Source of the DNA: a virus
Length of the DNA: 23,853 nt
Reading direction: 5' to 3' (one strand)
Virus record (IMG/VR): IMGVR_UViG_3300030012_001409
Span: 1-23,853 of that record
Part shown: one piece after another, positions 12,601 to 21,113 of the stretch
Numbering within the stretch: position 1 is the first letter of the stretch
Layout of the letters: each line of letters opens with the position of its first letter
The notes under the pieces: model-generated
Database searches by the model: none
What the model was told of the DNA's origin: nothing
What the model saw: the letters and a program-made list of their open reading frames with translations, nothing else
Translations under genes and position numbers: made by a program

Positions 12601-15600
12601 TTAACTTCCACGCCCAAAACCCGTTGCTGCATATTTGAAATTCCTATTTACATTATTACCGTTAGAATCTTTTACATCAATATCAAAACCAGTTCCAGTT
12701 ATATTTGATAAAACAAAGAAATCACCCTGTGATTGATTTTCTATTGTTATACCGATAGAGGGTAAGACAGAATTTGCTGCAACACTGGTACCAGATTGAC
12801 CAGTAAAGAAACTATTTGTAAAAGTAACTGATTTCGTGGATGTACCGGATGCAATAAATCCACCAGCAGAAGCCCCTGCATTACCAAGGCTTGTTTCTGT
12901 TCTGCTTTCTATAAGTGCTGTATATCCTAACTGTTCAATTTCGATTGACTGTGCAATATCTTTTGTTGACATATCACATCTAAATTTAAAACCTCTTGCA
13001 ATATATTTTCCATTTACAAAAGGGTTAAACTGGCTAAATTCTGCACTGAAATTGCAGTTACCACTGGTTGATAAAGAAGTTGCAGAAGTTAAGGTATAAG
13101 AATTTGCATCAGGTACAGTTTGTATTTCATAATCCCCATCGACACCTGTTCCAGATGTAAAGTCAACAGTAACAAAACTGCCAACAGAATATCCATGAGA
13201 AGATTTTGTAATTGTAATTATTGTTCCCGCCCCACCTGAGCCATTATTTATTGTATAAGTACCAGCAGTTGAAGTATCTGGGTCTGAATCAGTTGTTGCC
13301 ACTAATAATTTAGCGTTTACATCAACAGCGACAGTTGTACCGTCAAAATCAGTCCATGTGTCAACATTTTCACTTCTTTCATCAAATAATTGGTTATTGT
13401 AAAATCCTTTTGTGACAAAATGTCTTTGCAAAACAAGTGGTTGTTTGCCTCCTAAATCTAAAGTATTTGCAAAAGCATATGTTCCACCTGTAGCAACTGA
13501 GTTATCTAATAAATCTAAATCTTCTATGGCATCAAAATCTGAAACACCATCAATAGTATCTTCAGAACCAAGAACAAGACCATTGAGACTACTACTAAAA
13601 AAACAACCAACTTTCGCTCCATTAAAAGGTGTTCCGTCTGTATCTTCTCTATCTGTTAAAACTGTTAATTTAGGAAAGATGTCAGGTTGTGTTGAAATAT
13701 TTTTTATTGACGCAGCATTGGCACTTATGCGACCACCATCATCTCTAAAGGCTAAAAAATAAGTTCCATTAACAATATTAGGAACAATAGTTTCATTTAC
13801 ATTACCTGATAATTCAGGAATAACGTCAACAGAATCTGTAAAAGATGCACCTGTTGTTAGGTTAGAACCACGAATAATAACGTTGCCTCCATGTATAACA
13901 TCAACAGATGTTGATTTATCAAAACGTAATCTTATAAATTGATCGGATAATGGTTCAATCTGTACATTTTGTACATCTTCTGGCAAGCCTGTTTTTCCTT
14001 CAGCATTAAAAGTTAGAAGAGATGTACCAGAACTTAATTTGCCTAATGTATTTACAGATTTAACAGCAAATTTATAAGTGCCTAACCTTGATTCAAAAAG
14101 TTCAAAACTGGGTCTTGCTACTCTTAATCTTTCTGGATTATCATTTTCATATTGAAATTCTAATAAATATTCTTTAACACCCTGAACAGGTTCCCATGCA
14201 ACAAATATTTTTGATACGGCTCTATTACTAAGAGCAACTATTTGTTCTGTTGCCGTTAGGTTACTTGGAGAAGGTTTTTCATTTAATAAAGTAGTTATTG
14301 TTCTTGGATTGGCAGCAACAGTTGTATCTTCTACCTGTGCATATTTATTAGTATCATGAATAACTGCTGTAATAGTATATTCAGAGTCATTTTTTTCTTC
14401 GATGGAAACAACCCGATAAATTTGAAACTTAACAGAAGTATTTTCTATAGCCCAAACACTGTTTGCCAATGGTGCAGAAGAAAAAGCAGATGAAACTGTT
14501 ATTGTTGTATCACTAATTGTACTAATTGATCTACTTTCAACAGAACCATCAGATAAAACAACTGAAAGTGTTGCTGCATTTTCTGTTGTCAGATTAGTAT
14601 TGTTTGCATCATCTACAACAATAGTAGTGGTATCAGTAACAGATTTTATACGCCCTCCTCTTCTTACCCCTGCTCTTAATGAATCTGCGATAGCAATAAT
14701 TGTAGAAGGTCTTACAATTACACCAGCTTCAAGAGTAGTTGTAAAAGAAACTACCTCTGATTCTTTTAAATTTGAGTATAAAAACCACCGACCTAATCTA
14801 TTTGCTTGACCTCTTGAAGTACAGGCAAAAGCTCTTAAAGTTTTTCTAGTTCTTCCAAATTTTGATGTTGAATCTGATAACGCTGTAATATCATCAGTTG
14901 TAACAAGTTCATAATCTATCGTTTGAGTTTCATTATCAAAATAAGCAACCTCAACCTCTGTATATTTTGTTCTCTGCCCTACACCCTGATAAGTAAAACC
15001 TTCTTCTGTTACGTTTGAGTTATTGAAAATATATTGTGCATCAGATGTATTAGTTGATGTATTAGTTGGCCTGTCCTGAGATATCTGCAAGCTACCATTG
15101 CTATAGAATGGCATGGCGTTCATTACAGAACATAAATCATTAATCAAACTGTAAGCATCATTTTTTTGATTCAAAATTACGTTGCAACTAAATCTTGGTT
15201 CTGTAGTTCCTGTAATTGGATCTGTTATTAATTCACTGGCATATGCACTTGCAGAATAAAAGCTAAAAACATCTAAAGTGTCCGCATCAATTACACCATC
15301 TGTGCCGCCAAACCCTTTATCTGTTGTCAATATGTCGTATAAAATCCAAGCTGGATCAGAACACCATTCTTTATCTGTTTTGAAAGTACCATCAAAAACA
15401 TAACCATCAGGGTAAATAACTCTTCCATTATCACTATCAACTGTTGTATCGCTTGGCACTTTAATTTTTGTACCTTTGATACGGTACATACGTTTTGGAT
15501 AGCTTTGAAATTCTTGAGCATTGAACCTTATGGCAACATAAGCAAAGCCTTGATAAGCACTTGTATCTGTATTTATTTCTGTAAGAGACAAAAATCTTGT

Positions 15601-16248
15601 TTTGTTTTGTAGTGTTGATACTGTACTATCATCTGTATTTCTAATAACTGTTATATCAATAGGAAAGCTCATTGTTTTTTCAAACTTAATCTCAAAATCT
15701 TTAACAAATGGGCTTGTTGCTTTTCCATTAATAGAGTTTGCTTCTACTGGATCATGAACGGTACCATCATTTTCTGTAATTCGTATTGATACTTTTACTT
15801 CAGTTCCAACTATGTCTCCATTATCTTCAAACTTTTGTAAGCTCGGAATTTGAACTGATACTCTTACCTTATCAACATTAGTATCTGTAATTGATCTTGT
15901 AACAGAAGTTGCTTTTGTTACTTCCACATTCACTGGAACAGTATTTTCTATAGCATTAATTTCTTGTAATGCTGTCTGATCTGATGCACCATTTTTAAAA
16001 AATACTTCCACATCAGAAAAATTTTCTTCACCGTTTGCATTTTGTAATGGTGTTCCATCAAGGAAAACATTTTTTCTAAAAGTATTTGTACCAACACCAC
16101 CAGGATCTAATATTGAATCTATCTCTCCATATCCGAGCAAATCTAAAACAGTTGCAAATTGCTTACTACGCAGGCCACCATCTATCAGGTCAGGATCAAC
16201 AACCTTTCTATCAGTTCCAAATAATTGATCATCAACTAATCTAGGCAT
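12601..16248 (-). CDS. Tail tip host-specificity protein (lambda gpJ-like)
   Basis: A 1215-aa protein and the largest in the window. The N-terminus (MPRLVDDQLFGTDRKVV) and the region around 290-480 (DKEWCSDPAWILYDILTTDK, CSVMNAMPFYSNGSLQISQD, GRWFLYSNLKESEVVSF) are typical of the J-type baseplate hub that forms the tail tip and contacts the receptor. A fibronectin-III-like domain spans about 657-745 (WEPVQGVKEYLLEFQYEN, FAVKSVNTLG). A beta-rich module at about 995-1067 is also present in two neighbouring tail proteins. The C-terminal 150 residues are probably the host-contact part. It is preceded by the I-equivalent, whose stop overlaps its start by one base. Length is similar to lambda gpJ. 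Confidence 0.88.
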   Translation of the reverse strand: MPRLVDDQLFGTDRKVVDPDLIDGGLRSKQFATVLDLLGYGEIDSILDPGGVGTNTFRKNVFLDGTPLQNANGEENFSDVEVFFKNGASDQTALQEINAIENTVPVNVEVTKATSVTRSITDTNVDKVRVSVQIPSLQKFEDNGDIVGTEVKVSIRITENDGTVHDPVEANSINGKATSPFVKDFEIKFEKTMSFPIDITVIRNTDDSTVSTLQNKTRFLSLTEINTDTSAYQGFAYVAIRFNAQEFQSYPKRMYRIKGTKIKVPSDTTVDSDNGRVIYPDGYVFDGTFKTDKEWCSDPAWILYDILTTDKGFGGTDGVIDADTLDVFSFYSASAYASELITDPITGTTEPRFSCNVILNQKNDAYSLINDLCSVMNAMPFYSNGSLQISQDRPTNTSTNTSDAQYIFNNSNVTEEGFTYQGVGQRTKYTEVEVAYFDNETQTIDYELVTTDDITALSDSTSKFGRTRKTLRAFACTSRGQANRLGRWFLYSNLKESEVVSFTTTLEAGVIVRPSTIIAIADSLRAGVRRGGRIKSVTDTTTIVVDDANNTNLTTENAATLSVVLSDGSVESRSISTISDTTITVSSAFSSAPLANSVWAIENTSVKFQIYRVVSIEEKNDSEYTITAVIHDTNKYAQVEDTTVAANPRTITTLLNEKPSPSNLTATEQIVALSNRAVSKIFVAWEPVQGVKEYLLEFQYENDNPERLRVARPSFELFESRLGTYKFAVKSVNTLGKLSSGTSLLTFNAEGKTGLPEDVQNVQIEPLSDQFIRLRFDKSTSVDVIHGGNVIIRGSNLTTGASFTDSVDVIPELSGNVNETIVPNIVNGTYFLAFRDDGGRISANAASIKNISTQPDIFPKLTVLTDREDTDGTPFNGAKVGCFFSSSLNGLVLGSEDTIDGVSDFDAIEDLDLLDNSVATGGTYAFANTLDLGGKQPLVLQRHFVTKGFYNNQLFDERSENVDTWTDFDGTTVAVDVNAKLLVATTDSDPDTSTAGTYTINNGSGGAGTIITITKSSHGYSVGSFVTVDFTSGTGVDGDYEIQTVPDANSYTLTSATSLSTSGNCNFSAEFSQFNPFVNGKYIARGFKFRCDMSTKDIAQSIEIEQLGYTALIESRTETSLGNAGASAGGFIASGTSTKSVTFTNSFFTGQSGTSVAANSVLPSIGITIENQSQGDFFVLSNITGTGFDIDVKDSNGNNVNRNFKYAATGFGRGS
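13048..13266 (-). repeat. Shared beta-module, copy in gpJ-like protein
   Basis: The encoded segment, about 73 residues, runs from GTYTINNGSGGAGTIITITK to SGNCNF. It carries ITITKSSHGYSVGSFVTVDF, SGTGVDGDYEIQTV and DANSYTLTS, matching the modules at 18066-18263 and 18479-18703 block by block. Confidence 0.75.
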
Positions 16249-16853
16249 CAGGTTATGCTCTTAACTACTTGAGTAGAATCTGTTCCTGAACTTATTATAA
16301 TTGAGCCGCTAAAGACAGCCCCATAAATTATAGGTATTGGAACACCACTTGAACTGACATTCTGTATACCACTAAACGAATATGAACCTCTTATGGATGG
16401 GTCAATATCACTAACACTTGAAACATCAGGTATTGGATTTTGTGGTGATAAAAGATCAGTTACCCCACCAATAAGCATAGAAGTTCCAACAGTTGTCAAT
16501 GCTGTTGATAAGACAGTTCCAACAAGGAACCCTGCCACCCCAGTTAATGTTGTTGCAGCAGCAGCAGCTCCAGCACCTATTCCAATGGCACCAATAACTA
16601 CAGGAACAGCACCAGTAGCTATTGGAATAATTTGTATATCTCCCTGACCTGTCATTGATAAATATTCTTCTGTTATTACCCTGCCTCCCATCTTTACTTT
16701 ATAAATCTGATCATTCATATGTTTTTGGACGCCTTCAAAATTTGCGACTAAAAAACTCATCGCCTGTTGTGGTGACTTTACAGCAGCCATAAAATATGAC
16801 TTTCCCAGAAATTGCCTTAATTTTCCATATACTTTTATTTTTTTAAGCTGCAT
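16248..16853 (-). CDS. Tail assembly protein (lambda gpI-like)
   Basis: A 201-aa protein. Residues 1-75 (KKIKVYGKLRQFLGKSYFMA, then SFLVANFEGV) resemble the ubiquitin-like N-terminal domain of lambda I proteins. Residues 78-130 are very rich in Gly/Ala/Val (VVIGAIGIGAGAAAAATTLT), the characteristic hydrophobic middle. The C-terminus (GVPIPIIYGAVFSGSIIISS) matches the family's end. It is needed for tail tip assembly in lambda but not necessarily present in virions. It overlaps the upstream K-equivalent by 11 nt and the downstream J-equivalent by one base. Confidence 0.8.
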   Translation of the reverse strand: MQLKKIKVYGKLRQFLGKSYFMAAVKSPQQAMSFLVANFEGVQKHMNDQIYKVKMGGRVITEEYLSMTGQGDIQIIPIATGAVPVVIGAIGIGAGAAAAATTLTGVAGFLVGTVLSTALTTVGTSMLIGGVTDLLSPQNPIPDVSSVSDIDPSIRGSYSFSGIQNVSSSGVPIPIIYGAVFSGSIIISSGTDSTQVVKSIT

Positions 16854-17550
16854 ATCTATAAACTCCTCTGAGTGCCTGTTGGTATCTTAAGTCAAAAAGT
16901 TCTCTACAACTCAAAGCTTTTATATTATGATTCAATATCATGTTATCACCTATATAAACAGCGACATGATCTAAATTGCCTGTGACAGATTGAAAGAGTA
17001 AAACATCGCCAACTTCTATATTTTTATTACTTTCTTGTTTCTTAAATCCTGTAATTGGTAAACCTTTTTCAAATAAAGGGTTTTCAATAAAATCTTTTAT
17101 ACGTTTTGGTCTTTTCCATTCTTTTAACTTTATATTTTTTGTTTCTAAAAACCAGTCTGAAATTATACTCCAACAATCGTATTTTCCCCAGATAAATTTC
17201 CTACCTATCAATGAAGGTGCTTTCCAACCTGTAGGCTCTAAAGATTCCCAATGATCGTGTTCGATACTATAGATAAAATATGGAAACCCAAGATGTTCAC
17301 AGGCTGCCCTGTCTGTATCTGATGGTGTCGCAGCACCTACAGGATGACTATGTATTACACCAACAACCTCTCCTGTATCTTCACATTCTGCCCAATCATC
17401 AGGATCAAGAATAAAAAATTCAAACTTTCCCTCTGCCAAGTTTTTACAAGGCCAAAAAGTTTCTTTACCTTTAATTATTGCAAGCAAACCACAAGCCTCC
17501 TCTGGTGCTTGTTCTTTTGCATATTTTATAAAAGATTCTTTCCAAGTCAT
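16843..17550 (-). CDS. Tail tip peptidase, JAMM plus NlpC/P60 (lambda gpK-like)
   Basis: A 235-aa two-domain protein. The N-terminal MPN/JAMM metallopeptidase has the complete pattern: E17/E18 (PEEACGLL), H67-x-H69, S77 and D80 in HSHPVGAATPSDTD. The C-terminal NlpC/P60 domain has catalytic Cys126 (KYDCWSIISDWF), His195 (LDHVAVYIGD) and His208 (ILNHN). Such proteins sit at the tail tip; the NlpC/P60 part is thought to cut peptidoglycan during DNA entry. The length and domain order are those of lambda gpK. It starts 2 nt after the L-equivalent stop, without a clear Shine-Dalgarno. Confidence 0.88.
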   Translation of the reverse strand: MTWKESFIKYAKEQAPEEACGLLAIIKGKETFWPCKNLAEGKFEFFILDPDDWAECEDTGEVVGVIHSHPVGAATPSDTDRAACEHLGFPYFIYSIEHDHWESLEPTGWKAPSLIGRKFIWGKYDCWSIISDWFLETKNIKLKEWKRPKRIKDFIENPLFEKGLPITGFKKQESNKNIEVGDVLLFQSVTGNLDHVAVYIGDNMILNHNIKALSCRELFDLRYQQALRGVYRYAA

Positions 17551-17552
17551 AA

Positions 17553-18371
17553 TTAAAAATTAACAAATGTTCCAACACCTGCAAAGTCGGCCTTTGTTAC
17601 AAGTTTTTTAGGTGCTGATACACCAAACAGATCAAAAGAACTTACAAGCTCAAATTGTACAATGTTTCTATTTTCAATAGTTTTTCTTTCAATAAAATAT
17701 ACTTCTCGTGGTAACTCTGCTGAAGGATCAACAGAACCGCTTTTATATGGATTTACATCAGATGGAAAATTTACTTCATCTAAATCTTTACTCAATGCTC
17801 TGCGTCTTGTTACTTTTGCCCCTGCAAGATCAGATAATGCTGTGGTTTGATTTGTAAGCTGTAATATTGATGTAATAGTTCCTAAAAGATTAGAAAGTGT
17901 AAAAGTTGGTCTTGGTAATTTACCTTTACCAGAATATTTAAACCCTTCAGCTTTTACTGGCATCCTTGAATATGTATTTGCCTGCCAAACAATGTCCAGA
18001 CTATCTTTCATATTATTTCCACTATGAAATAAATAAACAGTTGGATTAGCTATTGTTGCATTGACATTGAAAGATACATTACCATTTGTGAATTGTGAAG
18101 TTGTACCAGTGACTGTGAAAGTATTTGTATCAACTGTTTGTATTGTATAAATCCCATCAATACCATTTCCTGAAGTAAAATCAAGACTTAAAATTAAACC
18201 AGCAGAAAACCCATGACTGCTTAGTGTGATAGTGATTGTCGTTGTTGATTGCACATATGTAGCTGTTTTTGCTGTTTTTGTATAATGTATATCAGGCTTT
18301 AATTCAACAGAATATAGCTCAATAATAGATTTATTTGTTAATCCTTGAAGTGCACTTGTAGGAACTGCCAT
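17553..18371 (-). CDS. Minor tail protein (lambda gpL-like) lacking the Fe-S end
   Basis: A 272-aa protein. Family features: LTNKSIIELYSVELKPDIHY at the N-terminus, YLFHSGNN, ANTYSRMPVKAEGF, KLPRPTFTLSNLLGTI, DLAGAKVTRRRAL, LDEVNFPS, and ELPREVYFIERKTIENRNIV. Residues 37-102 are a beta-module inserted between the N-terminal strand and the HSG motif. Family members normally continue after APKK with a cysteine-containing segment that binds a 4Fe-4S cluster in lambda gpL. Here the protein stops about 17 residues after APKK and contains no cysteine at all. It is a structural part of the tail tip. One base is shared with the upstream M-equivalent stop. Confidence 0.85.
   Translation of the reverse strand: MAVPTSALQGLTNKSIIELYSVELKPDIHYTKTAKTATYVQSTTTITITLSSHGFSAGLILSLDFTSGNGIDGIYTIQTVDTNTFTVTGTTSQFTNGNVSFNVNATIANPTVYLFHSGNNMKDSLDIVWQANTYSRMPVKAEGFKYSGKGKLPRPTFTLSNLLGTITSILQLTNQTTALSDLAGAKVTRRRALSKDLDEVNFPSDVNPYKSGSVDPSAELPREVYFIERKTIENRNIVQFELVSSFDLFGVSAPKKLVTKADFAGVGTFVNF
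18066..18263 (-). repeat. Shared beta-module, copy in gpL-like protein
   Basis: Residues 37-102: ATYVQSTTTITITLSSHGFS, LDFTSGNGIDGIYTIQTV, DTNTFTVTG and GNVSFN. It lacks the GSGGAG loop of the other two copies, so it is slightly shorter. Confidence 0.75.
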
Positions 18372-18967
18372 TATGGTTCAAATACTTCTCTGAAAGAACA
18401 GTTTATTATTGCTCTGTTATTATAAGGAATTGTTTTTGTCCAAGAATCACAGACATATTGACCAGCCCCAGAAAGTGTAAAATCAACATTAGTTGCAACT
18501 GTAACCAAAGCACTATCAGCAGCGGTTGAAGTAAGTGTGAAAGTATTGGCATCAGCAGAGGAGGCAACAACATAAGATCCATCAGTAGGGCCAGAACTAA
18601 AATCAACTGTTAATACATCACCTATTGCCACACCATGATTTGCAAAAGTGACAGTAATAATTGTTCCAGCAGCACCACTTCCATTTGATTGAACATAAGT
18701 ACCTGTCTTTGCACTAAACCCCTCTGCGGGTGGTGTGAATGTGAAACTAGCCTGATCTGCAACCCTACTTCTTAAAAATGCTTCAATGACATCTGCATTA
18801 GTTTCAGAGACATTAAAGGTAAGATCATATACTTTCGGATCTTGAGATAATGGAAGGCCATACAAAGCCCTGAACTCATAACCATCACCAAGAGAGGTAA
18901 CTCTTATCTTTGGTTTGCTTTGTTTTCTCATCCCATAAGTGGGCTGTATTGATGGAAATGTAGCCAT
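18371..18967 (-). CDS. Minor tail protein (lambda gpM-like) with inserted module
   Basis: A 198-aa protein. The first 80 residues (PTYGMRKQSKPKIRVTSLGD, EAFLRSRVADQASFTFTPP) and the last 30 (YVCDSWTKTIPYNNRAIINC, SFREVFEP) together make the ordinary gpM-like fold, about 110-120 residues. Residues 89-163 are an insertion placed exactly between the TPP motif and the YVCDSW motif. It is a tail-tip component working between tape measure and L. It shares one base with the tape measure stop upstream. The start is ATG 18967 with no Shine-Dalgarno. Confidence 0.85.
   Translation of the reverse strand: MATFPSIQPTYGMRKQSKPKIRVTSLGDGYEFRALYGLPLSQDPKVYDLTFNVSETNADVIEAFLRSRVADQASFTFTPPAEGFSAKTGTYVQSNGSGAAGTIITVTFANHGVAIGDVLTVDFSSGPTDGSYVVASSADANTFTLTSTAADSALVTVATNVDFTLSGAGQYVCDSWTKTIPYNNRAIINCSFREVFEP
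18479..18703 (-). repeat. Shared beta-module, copy in gpM-like protein
   Basis: Residues 89-163: GTYVQSNGSGAAGTIITVTF, ANHGVAIGDVLTVDFSSG, TDGSYVVASSADANTFTLTS and NVDF. Of the three copies it is closest to the one in the J-equivalent at its GSGxAGTIIT start. Confidence 0.75.
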
Positions 18968-20526
18968 TATCTATTTAATAAACCCCCTGCCCTTTGTTCA
19001 TCAATTATAGTTGCTTGCACTACACTGGCAATCAGACCGCCTAACTGATCAGCTTCTGATCCATTACCAGCAACAGATGAACCTGTGGCATCTACATTTA
19101 CAGTGATCATATTTGTTGTACCACCTCCACCAATAGCATTGTTTGGAATTATATTCCCGCCTCTTGAACCCATTTGTAAGATTTCAGGGCCTCTTTCACC
19201 AACTAAATATGCACCACCAGGAGATACAGGGCCACCATTTGCCCTTTTAGGCACAAACAAATTGCCCAAAAATCCACCAATCCTCCCACCTATACCTGAA
19301 ACGGCTTGTTGTATCGCTAATTCAACCAGTTTTCTCTTTAAATTATTTAAAACACCGATTGCAGCTTGAGCAAGTGTTTGTGTACCCATAACAGCATCGG
19401 TGAGGTTTGAAACAATACCTTGTTCAACACTTTCTCCTATCTCCATAAATTTATCTTTTATATCTTCTGTTGACTCTGCAAGAACTTTTGATGCTGTAAC
19501 AGTTCCCTCTGTTACTTCTCTTATTATTTTTGCTTGTTTTGCCTGTTGAACTAATAATGATGTTTTTTTTGTTTCAGTTTCGATTTCTTCTTGTGGTGAT
19601 GTTTCAGGAGTACCAGTAATTCTATTTTTTATTTTATTTATTCTTTGAAAAATTTTATCTATAGCTTGCACACCTTTGGTGGCAAAACTTAATGCACTTT
19701 TTATTACTGGTTCTAAAATTTCACCAATCGTTCTTGCTAGATTTTGAACTGAATCAACTAAGGTGGAAAATAATCCATTTAATGTGTCTGCCTGTGCTGT
19801 AGCACCACCAAAAAATGCACCACCCTCACTTGTAAGATTTATTAAGGCTTGATTTACGGCATCAGCACCAATTTCACCTTTACGCATTGCAGAGGCAAAA
19901 GCTTCTCCCTGTTTGCCTGTTATCTTTTCAAGTTCTGTTGTTATATCAACTCCTCTTTCTAATAACTGCAAATTCTCTTCTTGCTGTAATTTTCCTTTTG
20001 CTCTTATCTGTCCAAATGCCGTTGCTATGCCTGTAAGATCAGCACCAGTGGCACCAGCCACTTCTGATAATCTTTTTGTTGTATCAACCAACTCTTCAGT
20101 TTCAAAACCAAATGCTTTTAATCTTTTAGTCTGTTCTATTAATTCACTACTTGTAAAAGGTGTGACAGCACCAAATTCTTGTAGTTCCCTTATAATGTCG
20201 TTTGTTTTACTTATTGAACCTGTAAGAACTTCAAGACTTTTTCTTTGGGTTTCTAATTCAGCAGTTTGCACAAATATAAACCTTGCTGTTGCTGCTACAG
20301 CTAATGCTTTAAGTAATGGGCCTAATGTAGCAGTTAAAGTTCTTACGCCTCCAGCAGCAGATTTAGCAGCCCTTCCCTTATTTTTTAATGAGTTATTTGA
20401 TCTATCTAACCTACCTTTTAATTTATCTGTGCTATCGCTCAAAGATTTGGTGGCATTGTTTGTTCTCTGTAACGCCTGTATAGCATTTTGAGCATCAACT
20501 ATTAACTTAACTGTTGATTGTGCCAC
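18967..20526 (-). CDS. Tape measure protein (519 aa)
   Basis: The start is GTG 20526. An N-terminal coiled coil (residues 10-50), one hydrophobic helix (ATLGPLLKALAVAATARFIF, about 66-85), then the tape-measure core: EFGAVTPFTSSELIEQTKRL, RLSEVAGATGADLTGIATAFG, QQEENLQLLERGVDITTEL, and EGGAFFGGATAQADTLNGLF. The C-terminal part has NGGPVSPGGAYLVGERGPEI, a motif common at tape-measure ends. The protein sets tail length and is ejected into the cell. By the usual 1.5 Angstrom per residue rule, 519 residues imply a short tail of about 75-80 nm. It follows the tail chaperone frameshift extension by 27 nt. Confidence 0.85.
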   Translation of the reverse strand: MAQSTVKLIVDAQNAIQALQRTNNATKSLSDSTDKLKGRLDRSNNSLKNKGRAAKSAAGGVRTLTATLGPLLKALAVAATARFIFVQTAELETQRKSLEVLTGSISKTNDIIRELQEFGAVTPFTSSELIEQTKRLKAFGFETEELVDTTKRLSEVAGATGADLTGIATAFGQIRAKGKLQQEENLQLLERGVDITTELEKITGKQGEAFASAMRKGEIGADAVNQALINLTSEGGAFFGGATAQADTLNGLFSTLVDSVQNLARTIGEILEPVIKSALSFATKGVQAIDKIFQRINKIKNRITGTPETSPQEEIETETKKTSLLVQQAKQAKIIREVTEGTVTASKVLAESTEDIKDKFMEIGESVEQGIVSNLTDAVMGTQTLAQAAIGVLNNLKRKLVELAIQQAVSGIGGRIGGFLGNLFVPKRANGGPVSPGGAYLVGERGPEILQMGSRGGNIIPNNAIGGGGTTNMITVNVDATGSSVAGNGSEADQLGGLIASVVQATIIDEQRAGGLLNR

Positions 20527-20553
20527 AAATACAAATAACCTTTATTATATATC

Positions 20554-20736
20554 TTACCTTGTTTTGTTCTTTTGACGATTTAATTCTTGCTTTTCCCTGT
20601 CATTTTTTACTTCATAATATGCAGCCCAATAAACAAGCTCTTCCTCTGTAATAAGTTTTCTTAATTCTTCTAATGTTTTACCTAGTTCTGTAGCGAGAAA
20701 AAACTCAAAATTCAACCAGTTATCTCGCCTTATTCG
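20554..20736 (-). CDS. T extension of tail chaperone, made by -1 frameshift
   Basis: This frame has no plausible start of its own but continues the tail chaperone gene in the -1 frame from the slippery site. It adds 60 residues: RIRRDNWLNFEFF, LGKTLEELRKLITEEELVYW, AAYYEVKNDREKQ and a basic end, stopping at 20556-20554. The EEELVYWAAYYE pattern is typical of lambda GT-type extensions, which bind tail tube subunits while the G part binds the tape measure. The fusion would be 176 aa (116 + 60). A GCGAGA/TCTCGC pair (20728-20723 and 20698-20693 on this strand) could form a stimulatory stem 7 nt after the slippery site. Confidence 0.85.
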   Translation of the reverse strand, partial: RIRRDNWLNFEFFLATELGKTLEELRKLITEEELVYWAAYYEVKNDREKQELNRQKNKTR

Positions 20737-21083
20737 TTTTTTGCTGTATCTAAATCAACTTTTATATCCATCATAAATAGTTCAAGTTCATTTAAGACAG
20801 TCTCAGGAAGAAATCTTTTTAAATTTTCAGCATCAGCAGAATGAAATGCTTTTGTGCCATCTTCATTTTGTGCTAACTGGCAGAGTAATCTTGTTGATAT
20901 TGCCAAAGCCTCATCAGTTCCAGCAGCTGCTTGGGCTTGTATTCTGTCAAATCTTGTTAAAGGTGGAAAATATATTTCTTTTAGCAATTCACCATTAGGC
21001 TTTTTTAGTTCATATTTTCTTCTTGAAGTCATCACCTCACTGAAAGCCTCAGTGATAAGATCAACGGTTCTTTTTGTTGCCAT
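20730..21083 (-). CDS. Tail assembly chaperone G
   Basis: A 117-aa protein between the major tail protein and the tape measure, the standard place for G/GT chaperones. It begins ATKRTVDLITEAFSEVMTSR, has YELKKPNGELLKEIYFPPLT and ends DIKVDLDTAKNE, close to the slippery site. It should keep the tape measure soluble and guide tube assembly; it is not normally part of the virion. The leader upstream of ATG 21083 has no Shine-Dalgarno. Confidence 0.8.
   Translation of the reverse strand: MATKRTVDLITEAFSEVMTSRRKYELKKPNGELLKEIYFPPLTRFDRIQAQAAAGTDEALAISTRLLCQLAQNEDGTKAFHSADAENLKRFLPETVLNELELFMMDIKVDLDTAKNE
20736..20742 (-). other. -1 ribosomal frameshift slippery site A AAA AAC
   Basis: The zero frame reads GCA AAA AAC GAA TAA; the heptamer A AAA AAC is an ideal X XXY YYZ slip site, two codons before the stop of the G frame. 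Slipping back one base leads into the T extension. Both frames encode recognised chaperone parts. Confidence 0.88.
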
Positions 21084-21113
21084 GTTTAGTTGGGGTTAGT
21101 TATTTGAAATTTA

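Noticed and set aside
12836-16647. Rightward ORFs (60-116 aa) opposite the gpJ- and gpI-like genes
   Set aside because: Shadows of the strong leftward coding frames; no family features or ribosome sites.
19085-20491. Rightward ORFs of 94 and 192 aa opposite the tape measure gene
   Set aside because: Antisense to an unmistakable tape measure protein; low-complexity hydrophobic translations typical of shadows.
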